Notes: a model not told the origin generated them from the letters alone. 64,000 nucleotides of DNA from an uncultured Pelagibacteraceae bacterium (GCA_902593905.1 CACJKF010000001.1:248001-312000); one strand, 5' to 3'; counted from the stretch's first letter, positions 50,858 through 61,805 are shown. Numbers and translations are program-made.

Positions 50858-51407
50858 ATGAACCAAATATTATTTTGGAGCGACCGTAGGATCTAGTTGA
50901 TATTTGTTTAAAGTAAAATCCTAAGTTCTCTCTTGATTTAGCTTCACGATGAATAATTACTAAATGATCCTTTTTAAAAATTTTTAATTTTTGAATTAAC
51001 TTAAAATTTCTTAAAAAATCGAAATCATTGAATGGTGGATCAAAAAAAAAGATATCAAACTTTTTATCATTAAAACTTAAAAAATTTTCAATCTCATCAT
51101 TAATAAGTATAGATTTGTTGCTTATTGATAAAAATTTTATATTTTGTTTGAGAATACTAAAAGTATTGTAATTCTTTTCTACAAATGTAACCTCCGAAGC
51201 CTCTCTTGATAAACATTCTATTCCAAAAGAACCTACACCAGAGTAAGCATCCAAAATAACTGCGTCTTTAATATTTGATTTTATATCTTTGGAGTGAGTA
51301 ATAATATTAAATATATTTTCTTTGACCGAATCTTTAAGAGGCCTAGTTACTTGATTTTTTAGAAATTGAATTTTTTTCCCCTTAAGGTTACCGCTTATTA
51401 TACGCAT
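50850..51407 (-). CDS. rsmD: 16S rRNA (guanine966-N2)-methyltransferase
   Basis: MRIISGNLKGKKI, TRPLKDSVKENIFNI, LDAYSGVGSFGIECLSR, FFDPPF. Confidence 0.93.
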   Translation of the reverse strand: MRIISGNLKGKKIQFLKNQVTRPLKDSVKENIFNIITHSKDIKSNIKDAVILDAYSGVGSFGIECLSREASEVTFVEKNYNTFSILKQNIKFLSISNKSILINDEIENFLSFNDKKFDIFFFDPPFNDFDFLRNFKLIQKLKIFKKDHLVIIHREAKSRENLGFYFKQISTRSYGRSKIIFGSFN

Positions 51408-52671
51408 TTTTTTTTATTACTCTCCAGCCAATATCTTTTCTATAAAAACCGTGTTTCCAATTTAATTTTCTCAATAATTTAAGAATATTTTTTCTAATAT
51501 TTAAAAAATTTTTACCAGTCGACGAAAAATTTAAAACCCTTCCACCTTGTGATAATAATTCATTGTTTTCAAGTTTAGTGCCAGCATGGTAAATAAAATC
51601 GTTTCTCCCCGTTTTTAATTTATGAAAATTTTTAATAATTTTATTTTTCTGATACTTTCCTGGATATCCTTTAGTACATAAAACTACAGTCATACTCTTA
51701 TTTTTTTTCCACTTTAAATTAATATTATTGAGTTTGTTGTTTGTTGCTTGGTATAATATTTTGACTAAATCTGATTTAAGTCTTGGTAAAATCACCTGAC
51801 ATTCTGGATCGCCCATTCTTACATTGTACTCAATAAGATATGGCTCATTATCTTTTATCATTAATCCGACATATAAAAAACCTTTGTAGTGTTTATTTTT
51901 TTTTTTTAATGCTTTTAGCGTAGGTTTTACAATTTTATTTATTATTTTCCTTTTCACAGACTTATTTATTATTGGAGCAGGCGAATATGCACCCATACCA
52001 CCAGTGTTAGGCCCTTTATCTTTTTCTCCAACACGTTTATGATCTTGTGCTGTACCAAAATATTTAAAAGTATTTTTATCCACTAATAAAAAAAAACTTG
52101 CTTCTTCTCCACTTAAGAATTCTTCCAAAACCAATTTTTTTGAAGATTTAAACTTTCCTTTAAAAATCTCCTCAGATATTTTCAAAACTTCATTATTAGT
52201 TTTACAAATTGACACTCCTTTTCCGGCAGCTAGTCCGTCAGCTTTCACAACTAAAGGTGGATGGTTTTTTTTAATAAATTTCAAAACTTGGGATTTATTT
52301 TTACAAATTTTAAATTTAGCAGTTGGTATTTTATTTTCTTTGCAGATTTTTTTCATAAAAGCCTTTGAACCCTCTAATTTTGCTGCAAATTTATTGGGCC
52401 CAAAAACTCTAATATTATTTTTTTCTAAAAAATCTACTAAACCCTTTACTAATGGTTCTTCAGGCCCAACTACAATAAAATCAATACAGTGAAGTTTAAT
52501 AAATCTTAAGAATTTTTTAAAATTTAATACATTTAAGTCAATATTTGTAGCTAATTTTTCAGTTCCAGCGTTTCCAGGAAAGCAGAATATTTTTTTACAT
52601 AAACTAGAGCTGTGTAGCTTTTGACATATTGCATGTTCTCTCCCACCGCTACCTATTAAACCAATATTCAT
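51388..52671 (-). CDS. purD: phosphoribosylamine--glycine ligase
   Basis: MNIGLIGSGGREHAICQKL, DGLAAGKGVSIC, GPNTGGMGAYSPAP; start moved from 52737 to 52671. Confidence 0.95.
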   Translation of the reverse strand: MNIGLIGSGGREHAICQKLHSSSLCKKIFCFPGNAGTEKLATNIDLNVLNFKKFLRFIKLHCIDFIVVGPEEPLVKGLVDFLEKNNIRVFGPNKFAAKLEGSKAFMKKICKENKIPTAKFKICKNKSQVLKFIKKNHPPLVVKADGLAAGKGVSICKTNNEVLKISEEIFKGKFKSSKKLVLEEFLSGEEASFFLLVDKNTFKYFGTAQDHKRVGEKDKGPNTGGMGAYSPAPIINKSVKRKIINKIVKPTLKALKKKNKHYKGFLYVGLMIKDNEPYLIEYNVRMGDPECQVILPRLKSDLVKILYQATNNKLNNINLKWKKNKSMTVVLCTKGYPGKYQKNKIIKNFHKLKTGRNDFIYHAGTKLENNELLSQGGRVLNFSSTGKNFLNIRKNILKLLRKLNWKHGFYRKDIGWRVIKKNAYNKR

Positions 52672-52699
52672 GATAATTGATATATTGTATAATTTATCG

Positions 52700-52894
52700 A
52701 TGAATAAAAAAAAAGCTAAAGTTATTTTTAAACACAACTCTTTTGACGTGGTTGAACAGGGTGATTACGTCGTATGTGCCATATCGGGAAAAGAGATTAT
52801 GTTAAAAGACTTAAGTTATTGGAATGTAGAGTTGCAAGAGGCTTACTTTTCTCCCAAAGAAGTAAAAAAAAGATATCAAAATTTTAAAATCTGA
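52700..52894 (+). CDS. DUF2093-type small protein
   Basis: VEQGDYVVCAISGKEIMLKDLSYWNVELQEAYFSPKEVKKRY. Confidence 0.85.
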   Translation: MNKKKAKVIFKHNSFDVVEQGDYVVCAISGKEIMLKDLSYWNVELQEAYFSPKEVKKRYQNFKI

Positions 52895-52897
52895 TTA

Positions 52898-53761
52898 TTA
52901 TTTCCATCTGTCATGAGACCATATCCACTCGTTAGGATTTTTGACTAACATATTCTCGATGAATTCATTTAGTTTTTTCGTTAAAATTGATTTGTCTTTA
53001 TAGTCGTCTGAATTAATTTCATTAAAAAATTTAATTTTGAAGGTGTTATTTTTTTCTCTTTCAATAAACACAGGAACTATTTTAAGTTTATATTTGATAG
53101 CAAGTTGGGCAGGCAAAGTTGTAGTCAAAGCTGGAAAATTAAAAAAGTTAATTCTTTCCCCTTCGCTTACCCTTTGATCGATCATCAGAGCAATGCTATG
53201 ATTTTTTTTAATATATTCTATAGCATCCCTAACACCGTTAATACCTTTTTTGATTTGATTCTTACACACATATTTTTTTCTTAAAAATTCCATAAAAGGA
53301 TTTAAATAATAATTATTTAGAGGTCTATATATAGTGGCTAAATTTACTTTTCTCTTTGTAATTTCCATTGACATAAGTTCAAAGTTTGAAAAATGTCCTG
53401 AAACAAATATTACTGGCTTATTATTTTCAACAATATTTTTCAAGACATGTTCTCCATAAATTTTAATATGATTATTATTTTTTTTAAAAAAACCTAAAAA
53501 TATATATTCTATGAAAGTCATACCATAATTCTTCCACATATTAGATGCTATGGTATCTCTCTCTTTTTGATTCATTTCTTTAGAAAAATAGTTTAAGTTT
53601 TTTTCAATAATTTTTTTAGATTTAAATAATGGAGCAAATCGCAAAAATAAGTATGAAAAAAATTTTCTACTTAATTTTAAACCAATTATTCGCCCAATAA
53701 TAAAAAAAAAATAAATAATTAAAGCTTGAGTAAAATACTTTAGATTTTTAATTATAAACAT
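52898..53761 (-). CDS. lipid A biosynthesis acyltransferase (LpxL/LpxM family)
   Basis: VSGHFSNFELMS, ALMIDQRVSEGERINFFNFPA, NPNEWIWSHDRWK. Confidence 0.92.
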   Translation of the reverse strand: MFIIKNLKYFTQALIIYFFFIIGRIIGLKLSRKFFSYLFLRFAPLFKSKKIIEKNLNYFSKEMNQKERDTIASNMWKNYGMTFIEYIFLGFFKKNNNHIKIYGEHVLKNIVENNKPVIFVSGHFSNFELMSMEITKRKVNLATIYRPLNNYYLNPFMEFLRKKYVCKNQIKKGINGVRDAIEYIKKNHSIALMIDQRVSEGERINFFNFPALTTTLPAQLAIKYKLKIVPVFIEREKNNTFKIKFFNEINSDDYKDKSILTKKLNEFIENMLVKNPNEWIWSHDRWK

Positions 53762-54680
53762 TCAAAACTTTCTTTAAAAATTTTTCATTATTTATTATCT
53801 CAAGCTTTACCTTTAAACACTTAATTTCTTCAATATTGTATTTTAATATTCTTAAATAATCTTTTTCCGTAGTGACTATTTCACAATTATTTTTTTTTGC
53901 GTAATCAACTAAATTTATAAGTTCACTTTTGCTATAATTATAATGATCAGGGTATGCAACTGTTTTAAAAATATCAAGATTATTTTCAATTAAAATCTTA
54001 AAAAAATTATCAGGATTTCCTATGCCGGCGAATGCAACTAGTTTTTTTTGTTGAAAAATTTTAAAATCCAGAAGATTATAAATTGAGTAATAAATTTCTA
54101 ATTTTTTATTTACTTTATAAATTTTTTCTTCAAAATCTTTATCAGGCTTGCCATTAATTAACACTACTTCTGATTCTTGAAGAGCGTCAATACCTTCTCT
54201 TAAAGGGCCTGACGGCAAAATATAACCATTACCAATCAATTGATTTTTATTAAAACATATGATGCTTAAGTTCTTATTAATACTATAATCTTGAAAACCA
54301 TCATCTAAAATCACCGAGTCAAAACCATCATTTTCCGCTCGTAAAATTCCTTTTGATCTATCTTCTTCGATAATAACGTTGCTAAAATTATTTTTTAATA
54401 AATAGTGTTCATCATTATGGCCTTTGTAATATTTTCTTAAAATAACTGGTTTTCTACCTTTTTTTTGAAGTTCCTTTGCTAAATAAATAGAGGAAGGAGT
54501 TTTTCCAGTACCGCCAATATAAATATTTCCTACACAAATTATAGGAATATTGAAACTCTTTCTTTTAGAAAATATTTTTCTTAATCTTATTATACAATTT
54601 ACAATTAAGGTTATTGGCATAAGTAAAAAAGGAAAAATACTTTTTTTTGTTTTCCAAAATTCTGGCTTATTGAATTTCAT
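53748..54680 (-). CDS. lpxK: tetraacyldisaccharide 4'-kinase
   Basis: VGNIYIGGTGKTPSSIYLAKEL, LDDGFQDYSI, AFAGIGNPDNFFKIL. Confidence 0.94.
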   Translation of the reverse strand: MKFNKPEFWKTKKSIFPFLLMPITLIVNCIIRLRKIFSKRKSFNIPIICVGNIYIGGTGKTPSSIYLAKELQKKGRKPVILRKYYKGHNDEHYLLKNNFSNVIIEEDRSKGILRAENDGFDSVILDDGFQDYSINKNLSIICFNKNQLIGNGYILPSGPLREGIDALQESEVVLINGKPDKDFEEKIYKVNKKLEIYYSIYNLLDFKIFQQKKLVAFAGIGNPDNFFKILIENNLDIFKTVAYPDHYNYSKSELINLVDYAKKNNCEIVTTEKDYLRILKYNIEEIKCLKVKLEIINNEKFLKKVLNVYN

Positions 54681-55986
54681 ACATTAAAAATTTCTTTATA
54701 TTTATCATTGTTTCATCTAAAGTTTTTTTTCCTAAATCATCTAAAAATTTGAAATTTTTAGTTTCCTTTCTTTTTTCCTTAAGATCACTTATTAAAAAAG
54801 AACTTAATTCATAAAAGTCTTCAATTTTTTTAGAAATTTCATTTTTTTTAAATAATTCATAAATTTCCTCAAAGTTATACACAAAGGGCCCATGATAAAT
54901 TTTACAACCAAATCTAGCTGCATCTATTGGATTTTGCCCACCTGATTTTTCAAATTTCTTTAATGTAGATTTTCCAAGAAAAATACTTTTTGCATATTTA
55001 AAAAAATGATTTAAACCGCCGTAAAAATTTATTATGAAAACTTCACTTTTAATGTCCATAACTTGATTTTTATTAACTACTACAGAATTTAAATGAAACT
55101 TATCACAAATTAGCTTTATATCATTTACTCTTTCAATATGTCTAGGTGCAATAATTGTTTTAATATCTTTAAATTTTTTTTTAACTTCTAAATGAGTTTG
55201 CAAACAAAGAGTTTCCTCATCTTTATGTGTGCTTGCTGCAATCCAAAACCTATTGTTCGATAAAAAATCTTCATTTAGGTTGTTTTCAAAATCTGTATGT
55301 TTTGAGCTTATTAATTTAATATTACCAGTGTATAAAATATTTGGAGCATTTAATTTTGAAAGAAAGTCTTTAGTTTCAAAATTTGATGTAAGACATAAAT
55401 TTAATTTACTAAAAATTTCTTTTGCAAAATTTGGCATTATTAACCATCTGTGAAAAGACTTTTTTGTTAGTCTTGCATTAATCAAAGCTACTGGGATTTT
55501 AAGTTTTTTTGCATTTAAAATTAGATTAGGCCAGATTTCTGAGTCAACTAAAAAAATTACATAAGGTTTCCATGTCATTAAAAACCGCTCAATCAGAAAA
55601 TCAGCATCTATTGGAAAATATCTATGAGATATATTTTTAAACCTTTTCAACTCTTCTTTTGCTAAATTACCAGAACTTAATGTTACAGTTGTAATTAAAA
55701 ATTCATAATCTTTATTATTAAGCTCTTCCAAAATAGGAAAAATACTTTTTAACTCACCAATACTAGCTGCGTGAAACCATATAAGTTTTTTTTTTTGATT
55801 AATTGGAACATTAAAATGGGAAGAAAAGATTTTTTCTTTATATCTTAGCTTGTCTTCTTTATTTAAAATTTTTCTAATGAATATAAAAATTACTAAAAAT
55901 GGATAAAAAATATTTGTAAACCATCTATAAAAAAGAACCATCAGATTACTTAAGTTGTTTTTGATAAAGAGATTTATATTCTGCAC
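54667..55986 (-). CDS. waaA: 3-deoxy-D-manno-octulosonic acid transferase
   Basis: WFHAASIGELKSIFPI, PIDADFLIERFLMTWKPYVIFLVDSEIWPN, GGQNPIDAARFGCKI. Confidence 0.94.
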   Translation of the reverse strand: MQNINLFIKNNLSNLMVLFYRWFTNIFYPFLVIFIFIRKILNKEDKLRYKEKIFSSHFNVPINQKKKLIWFHAASIGELKSIFPILEELNNKDYEFLITTVTLSSGNLAKEELKRFKNISHRYFPIDADFLIERFLMTWKPYVIFLVDSEIWPNLILNAKKLKIPVALINARLTKKSFHRWLIMPNFAKEIFSKLNLCLTSNFETKDFLSKLNAPNILYTGNIKLISSKHTDFENNLNEDFLSNNRFWIAASTHKDEETLCLQTHLEVKKKFKDIKTIIAPRHIERVNDIKLICDKFHLNSVVVNKNQVMDIKSEVFIINFYGGLNHFFKYAKSIFLGKSTLKKFEKSGGQNPIDAARFGCKIYHGPFVYNFEEIYELFKKNEISKKIEDFYELSSFLISDLKEKRKETKNFKFLDDLGKKTLDETMINIKKFLMYEIQ

Positions 55987-57688
55987 AATTTGAAATAAGT
56001 AAATTGTGATTTCCAGAGTCTATCAATTCACCATTTTTTAAAACAAATATTGTATTAGCATTATGAATTGTTGAAAGCCTATGTGCTATTACAATTGTAG
56101 TTTTATCTTTTGTTAAGTTTATAATTGCTTTTTGAACTATCTCCTCCGAGTCAGCATCGAGAGACGACGTTGCTTCATCTAATAATATAATTGGAGATTT
56201 CTTTAAAATTGCCCTTGCAATAGAAATTCTTTGCTTTTGCCCACCTGAGAGACGTACTCCGTTTTCTCCAACTACAGTGTCAAGTTTATTTGGCAATTTT
56301 TCAACAAATTCATACGCTGCAGCACTTTCACAAGCCTTTTTGATTTCTTCATCTGATGCTTTAGAGTTAGCATAAGAAATGTTATTTTTAATAGTATCAT
56401 CAAATAAAATTACATCTTGGCTTACTAGTGAGATATTTTTTCTTAAAGAAGATAGATTAACTTCATTTATTTTATTTCCATCAATAGATATATATCCTTT
56501 TTGAGGGTCATAAAATCTAGCGAGAAGATTAATTATTGTACTTTTGCCCGCTCCACTATGACCAACTAAAGCCGACATTTTTCCACCTTCAATTTTAAGA
56601 TTTAAACTTTTTAAAGCTCTATCATTAGTTTTATCGTATTTGAAATTTACATCATTAAAAACAATGTTGCATTTATTAACATTTAGATCGGGCAAGCTTG
56701 TAATATTCTTTATTTCTATTTCTTTATCTATAATTGAGGATATCCTGTTGAAGGCCGCACCTCCTTGATATGCAACCATATTTATAGTCGCTAATGATCT
56801 AATTGGTTGGTAAGCCAACATCATTGCTGCCAAGAATGAAAAAAAGTTGTTAAGGCCTAACTCACCACTTGAAATCAATTTTCCAGAAAAAAAAATAAAA
56901 CCAGCTATCATAATACCTGTTAGAGTTTCCATTATAGGAGTGGCTCTTATCATTACACTGTTGTATTTAATATTTTTTTCAATTAAATCATCAATAACTT
57001 TATCTGCCTTTGTACTTTCATCTTCTTCTTTTTGATAAATTCTTATCATCTTTGATGCCCGAAATATCTCACTTAACAATGTAGCTAACTTTCCGGATAA
57101 ATCTCCAGCTTGCGCAACTACTTTACCAACTCTTTTTCCAAGGCTTTTTGCAAAGCCGCCAGCTAATGGAATCATTAAAATTGCAAAAAGCGCCAATTTC
57201 CAATTTTGGTAAAACATTACAAAAATTAAAGCTAAAGCTGTGAAACTATCTTTCATAAGATTTAATACTCCAACGCTTACCAATTGTTGGATTTGATGAG
57301 AATCAAACATTATATTTGAAATATATTTTCCAGAGTGGCGACTATCTAAAGTTTTAATATCAGAAAATATAATATTATCAGATACCTTTTTTTGTATTTC
57401 TCCACAAATTTCTTGACCTACACGAATTGTAAGTAATCTTGCAAAATATAAGGAAATACCTTTTGTAGTGAAGACAACAATTATTGCTAAAGGTATTACC
57501 CATGCTAATGTTTTGTCTTGGTCTATGAAAATTTTTTTGACCGCCGGATCCAAGAGCCATGCTATACCTGAGGAACTACCTGCAACTAAGATCGATAGAA
57601 ATAATGAGAGAAAGAGCTTATTAAGATGATTAATAATATATTCTCTATAAAGTCTTTTTAAAATTGGAACTAACTCTTTAAATTTCAT
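55946..57688 (-). CDS. msbA: lipid A export ABC transporter, permease-ATPase (MsbA-like)
   Basis: Six-TM domain plus GHSGAGKSTIINLLARFYDP, RLSGGQKQRISIARAILK. Confidence 0.9.
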   Translation of the reverse strand: MKFKELVPILKRLYREYIINHLNKLFLSLFLSILVAGSSSGIAWLLDPAVKKIFIDQDKTLAWVIPLAIIVVFTTKGISLYFARLLTIRVGQEICGEIQKKVSDNIIFSDIKTLDSRHSGKYISNIMFDSHQIQQLVSVGVLNLMKDSFTALALIFVMFYQNWKLALFAILMIPLAGGFAKSLGKRVGKVVAQAGDLSGKLATLLSEIFRASKMIRIYQKEEDESTKADKVIDDLIEKNIKYNSVMIRATPIMETLTGIMIAGFIFFSGKLISSGELGLNNFFSFLAAMMLAYQPIRSLATINMVAYQGGAAFNRISSIIDKEIEIKNITSLPDLNVNKCNIVFNDVNFKYDKTNDRALKSLNLKIEGGKMSALVGHSGAGKSTIINLLARFYDPQKGYISIDGNKINEVNLSSLRKNISLVSQDVILFDDTIKNNISYANSKASDEEIKKACESAAAYEFVEKLPNKLDTVVGENGVRLSGGQKQRISIARAILKKSPIILLDEATSSLDADSEEIVQKAIINLTKDKTTIVIAHRLSTIHNANTIFVLKNGELIDSGNHNLLISNCAEYKSLYQKQLK

Positions 57689-58551
57689 ATTGAATAATTT
57701 TTAGATAAAATTGTCAAGAAAAGTACAAAACCAGAAAAATTATTTGTTTTAAATGCTTTTAGACAAGAGTTCGCTTCTTTTTTATTAAAAATAATTAACT
57801 GAAAAACCAAGCTAAAGATAAAAATTACAAATAACATAGAAAAAAAATTTGGCCCAAAATCTTTTAGGAAAAGAAAGATCAAAATTAAAAAAACTAAGCA
57901 ATAATTAAAACTTACAAACAATTTTATATTCTCTTTAAATTTTATTGAAGTTGACTTCACTCCTATAATTTCATCATCATTTATATCTTGGGCACCATAA
58001 ATAGTGTCATAACCCAATGTCCAAAATATGGCTGACGCATAAAGTGTGATTATATCTAAAGAGATGTAATTGTTTATTGATGCCCAAGCCATAATTATCC
58101 CCCAGTTGAATGTTAAGCCTAAGAATAATTGAGGCCAATAAGTAATCCTCTTCATAAAGGGGTATGAAAAAGCTAATAACATCGAACTCATGCCAAGAAC
58201 GATTGTTAAAAAATTAAATTGTAAAAGAATTATAAGTGCTAAAAAGCATAATACTAAAACATATAAAAAAGATCGTTTCACAGAAATTTTACCAGATGCA
58301 ATAGGTCTTTCTTTAGTTCTCAAAACCTTTTTATCAAAGTCTTTATCTACTATATCATTAAAAATGCATCCCGCGCTTCTCATTAATACAGAGCCCAAAA
58401 AAAATAGCACTAAGTAATAAAAAAATAATTTTGCGTCTTGATTAAAATTAAATGCATAGGCTAAACCCCATGAGCAGGGCCAAAATAAAAGCATATAGCC
58501 TATAGGCTTATTTAATCTTGTTAATTCTACGAAAATTTTTAATTGCTCCAT
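57685..58551 (-). CDS. ubiA: 4-hydroxybenzoate octaprenyltransferase
   Basis: TRLNKPIGYMLLFWPCSWGLAYA, AGCIFNDIVDKDFDKKVLRTKERPIASGKIS, GYDTIYGAQDINDDEIIGVKSTSI. Confidence 0.94.
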   Translation of the reverse strand: MEQLKIFVELTRLNKPIGYMLLFWPCSWGLAYAFNFNQDAKLFFYYLVLFFLGSVLMRSAGCIFNDIVDKDFDKKVLRTKERPIASGKISVKRSFLYVLVLCFLALIILLQFNFLTIVLGMSSMLLAFSYPFMKRITYWPQLFLGLTFNWGIIMAWASINNYISLDIITLYASAIFWTLGYDTIYGAQDINDDEIIGVKSTSIKFKENIKLFVSFNYCLVFLILIFLFLKDFGPNFFSMLFVIFIFSLVFQLIIFNKKEANSCLKAFKTNNFSGFVLFLTILSKNYSI

Positions 58552-58604
58552 GAAATATTACTTGTAAATATCAAACACTAACTTCATAATCAAATCGATT
58601 CGAT

Positions 58605-59015
58605 ATGGATATAGATTACACAGTAGCAGCACTAATGTTTCCTGCTATTCCACTAATGATGACAATGTACAGTAATCGTTTTCATACTTTAAGTGCATTA
58701 ATAAGAAAAATTCATGACCAATATACTTTTGAGAAAAAAATTCCCCCTGAGTGGGAAAATCAACTACATGTACTTAATAAAAGAACTAACTATCTTAAGT
58801 ATGTTATGGGCTTTTCGGCATTTGGATTTTTATTTAATATGTTAACCGTCCTACTCTTATATTTAGATTTTATTTTATACGCGAGATTAAGCTTTGCGTC
58901 CTGTTGTATATGTATGATTTTCTCAATTTTCTTATTTTTACAAGAAATAAGATTATCTAACGAGGCTTTAAAATTTCATTTGAGCGATATGGATTCAATG
59001 AAAAAAGATTTATAA
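58605..59015 (+). CDS. DUF2721-type membrane protein
   Basis: LMFPAIPLMMTMYSNRFHTLSALIR, NKRTNYLKYVMGFSAFGFLFNMLTVLLLYLDF. Confidence 0.8.
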   Translation: MDIDYTVAALMFPAIPLMMTMYSNRFHTLSALIRKIHDQYTFEKKIPPEWENQLHVLNKRTNYLKYVMGFSAFGFLFNMLTVLLLYLDFILYARLSFASCCICMIFSIFLFLQEIRLSNEALKFHLSDMDSMKKDL

Positions 59016-59279
59016 CTAATTCTTTTCCAAAAGACTTTTTTTAAACAGAGAAATTCCCTGCTTAATTTTATGATCATAAGACTCTTTAAATGTTTCAAGT
59101 TGCCAACCATTCATCCTATTTATAATTATCTTTAAATTTTCAGACTTCCAACCATCAGTTGTATTATCATCTTTCCATAACTTTTTTTCCTCATTGGTTC
59201 TAGCACAGCCATAGCAAAAACCTGAAACAGGATCAGTTTTACAAATACTTATGCATGGTGAGATAATTTTTTTTGACAT
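59016..59279 (-). CDS. DUF1289-type Cys-rich protein
   Basis: ISPCISICKTDPVSGFCYGCARTNEEKKLW. Confidence 0.88.
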   Translation of the reverse strand: MSKKIISPCISICKTDPVSGFCYGCARTNEEKKLWKDDNTTDGWKSENLKIIINRMNGWQLETFKESYDHKIKQGISLFKKSLLEKN

Positions 59280-60253
59280 TAAGGAACAAGTATAGCCGGG
59301 CCTAACAATTTTCTTGCCTCTAAATCAGCATGCGCTTGTTTAGCATCAGATAGCTTATATTTTTTTGCTATTCTAATTTTTATTTTACCAAATTTTACTT
59401 TTTCAAAAATTGCGTCCGCTCCAGCTTGAAGTTCTTTACCGTTTGTAAAGTATTGTGCTATTGAAGGTCTTGTTAAGTATAGACCTTTCGGTTGTATGTC
59501 TTTGGGGACATTTACTGGATCTAATGGCCCAGAAGCATTACCAAAGCTAATCATCATTCCTCTAACTTTAAGACATGCTAGAGATTTTTGAAAAGTATTT
59601 TTTCCTACACCGTCAAACACTGCGGTAACCCCCTCATTTTTGGTAATTTTCATAACTTCTTTAGAAAAATCATACTTAGAATAATTAATTACATTCAAGT
59701 ATCCATTTTCCTCTGCAATCTTTATTTTTTCATCAGATCCTACTGTTCCAATTACTTTTGCGCCAATACTATTCGCCCACTGTGCAAAGATTTGTCCAAC
59801 GCCTCCAGCAGCTGCATGGAATAATACTGTCTCACCAGCTTTAAGTTTATAAGTTTTTGTTAACAAATAATTCGTAGTTAAACCTTTTGTCATTAAAGTA
59901 GCAGCTAAATCATGTGAAATTCCATCTGGAACTTTTACAGCTATTTTAGAAGGAATAATTCTTTGTTGAGAATAAGCTCCCAAAGGAACTGACGCATAAG
60001 CTATGTTGTCTCCTTTATTAAAATTAGTGACGTTTGAACCAACTTCATCTATTTTACCAGCAGCCTCTAAACCAATACCACTTGGTAACTTAACCGGATA
60101 TAATCCTGATCTATGATAAGTATCAATATAGTTTAAGCCAATGGCATGGTTCGTAACTTTAATTTCGTCTGGGCCAGGTGATCCAACCTCAACCTCTTGA
60201 AGTTCTAAAACCTCGGGTCCTCCATTTTTATTAATTATTATAGATTTTGGCAT
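59279..60253 (-). CDS. quinone oxidoreductase (zinc-independent MDR family)
   Basis: IGLNYIDTYHRSGLYPVKLPSGIGLEAAGKIDEVG, AAAGGVGQIFAQWANSIGAKVIGTVGS. Confidence 0.93.
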   Translation of the reverse strand: MPKSIIINKNGGPEVLELQEVEVGSPGPDEIKVTNHAIGLNYIDTYHRSGLYPVKLPSGIGLEAAGKIDEVGSNVTNFNKGDNIAYASVPLGAYSQQRIIPSKIAVKVPDGISHDLAATLMTKGLTTNYLLTKTYKLKAGETVLFHAAAGGVGQIFAQWANSIGAKVIGTVGSDEKIKIAEENGYLNVINYSKYDFSKEVMKITKNEGVTAVFDGVGKNTFQKSLACLKVRGMMISFGNASGPLDPVNVPKDIQPKGLYLTRPSIAQYFTNGKELQAGADAIFEKVKFGKIKIRIAKKYKLSDAKQAHADLEARKLLGPAILVP

Positions 60254-60278
60254 TTTAAACGGAAACGTACTTTAAGTT

Positions 60279-61121
60279 TTAATATTTAGCAAATGTTCCG
60301 TTATTATAATCTTGAATAGCTTCAAGTATTTCAGCTTTTGTATTCATTACAAATGGCCCACCTCTTGCGATTGGCTCACCAATAGGTTTTCCAGCTATGA
60401 ATAAAAATTCTGACTTTTTGTTTGCTTTTATGTGAAGACGCGTACCTTTCTCAAGTAGAATTAGGTTCGAGTCAGATGTTTTGTCATGCTTTTTTTCTCC
60501 AATATTTAACTCACCTTTTAAGAGATATACAAAAGAGTTGTGACCTGGTGGAACTTCACATTTAAATTCTTTTTCCTCATTTAAAACTATATGAAAGTAT
60601 ACTGGTTCGACGTTATGATTTTTCTCAGGGCCTTCAGCTTTTTCAAATTTACCTGCAATTACTTTTACAGTTTTATCAATATCCACATGTTTACCTAATT
60701 CATTACCTTTAATATAAAGGTATTCAGGCTTATTTTTTTTCATTTTAGCTGGCATGTTTATCCAGAGTTGAAATCCCAATAATTTCCCCTCTTTCATCGC
60801 AGGCATTTCAGAATGGATAATGCCTCTACCAGTTTTCATCCATTGCACATCTCCAGATGCCATAATTCCTTTAGCTCCAGTACTATCTTGATGCTCAAAT
60901 TCTCCACTCAACATATAAGTTACTGTTTCTATCCCTCTGTGAGGGTGAGGAGGAAAACCTGCAATATAATCATCTTTATTTTCAGATCCGAATTCGTCTA
61001 ACATTAAGAAAGGATCAATGTAATCTGCCTCGGGAGTTCCTATACTTCGTTTTAATTTTACGCCTGCACCGTCTGAAGCGCTTAATGCTTTAATAATTTT
61101 TTTAACTTCAATTTGTGACAT
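60279..61121 (-). CDS. pirin family protein
   Basis: DPFLMLDEFGSENKDDYIAGFPPHPHRGIETVTYMLSGEFEHQDS, GRGIIHSEMP. Confidence 0.95.
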   Translation of the reverse strand: MSQIEVKKIIKALSASDGAGVKLKRSIGTPEADYIDPFLMLDEFGSENKDDYIAGFPPHPHRGIETVTYMLSGEFEHQDSTGAKGIMASGDVQWMKTGRGIIHSEMPAMKEGKLLGFQLWINMPAKMKKNKPEYLYIKGNELGKHVDIDKTVKVIAGKFEKAEGPEKNHNVEPVYFHIVLNEEKEFKCEVPPGHNSFVYLLKGELNIGEKKHDKTSDSNLILLEKGTRLHIKANKKSEFLFIAGKPIGEPIARGGPFVMNTKAEILEAIQDYNNGTFAKY

Positions 61122-61142
61122 GATAATGAATATAATACATGT

Positions 61143-61805
61143 TTAAACTATATCAAGTAGCTGCGTCAGGTTGCTAATTTCATTTTTGGGTTTGTAATCA
61201 AGAATATCAAATTCTGATTTGCTTCTATTAACCCAAATGGAATTATAACCAAAGTTCCCACCTCCCGATACATCCCATGTATTTGCGCTTAAAAAAGTAA
61301 TTTCATTCGCTATAACTTTATACTTTTTTATTGGAATTTCGTAAACCTTTGAGTCAGGTTTATAAACTTTAACTTCTTCAATAGAAAAAAGATCATCGAA
61401 TATATTATTTAATTTATTACTCTCAACTAGTTTATAGAGAAGATCAGGGTTTCCGTTAGAAAGAATTGCAAGTTTAAAGTTTTTCTTTTTTAAATGTTCT
61501 AATACCCCTCTAACTTCGGGATATGGGGATAAAATTTTATAAAGATTTAACAACTCATTTTTCATACTTTTATTGATATTGAACACTCTCATAGATTTAT
61601 CCAAACTATCCTCAGTAACTTCCCAAAAATTTTTATGTCTTTTCATTAAACTTCTAAGCCAAGTATACTCGAGTTGAGTAGTTCTCCAAAAATTTGCAAA
61701 TGCTTCCCATTTAGTTCCAATTTTATCTTTACATTTTTCAGCAGCTGAATTTACATCGAACAATGTACCATAAGCATCAAAAACTATTGCCTTTGTTTTC
61801 ATCAT
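61143..61805 (-). CDS. haloacid dehalogenase type II
   Basis: VFDAYGTLFDVNSAAEKC, LAILSNGNPDLL, SANTWDVSGGGNFGYNSIWVNRS. Confidence 0.9.
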   Translation of the reverse strand: MMKTKAIVFDAYGTLFDVNSAAEKCKDKIGTKWEAFANFWRTTQLEYTWLRSLMKRHKNFWEVTEDSLDKSMRVFNINKSMKNELLNLYKILSPYPEVRGVLEHLKKKNFKLAILSNGNPDLLYKLVESNKLNNIFDDLFSIEEVKVYKPDSKVYEIPIKKYKVIANEITFLSANTWDVSGGGNFGYNSIWVNRSKSEFDILDYKPKNEISNLTQLLDIV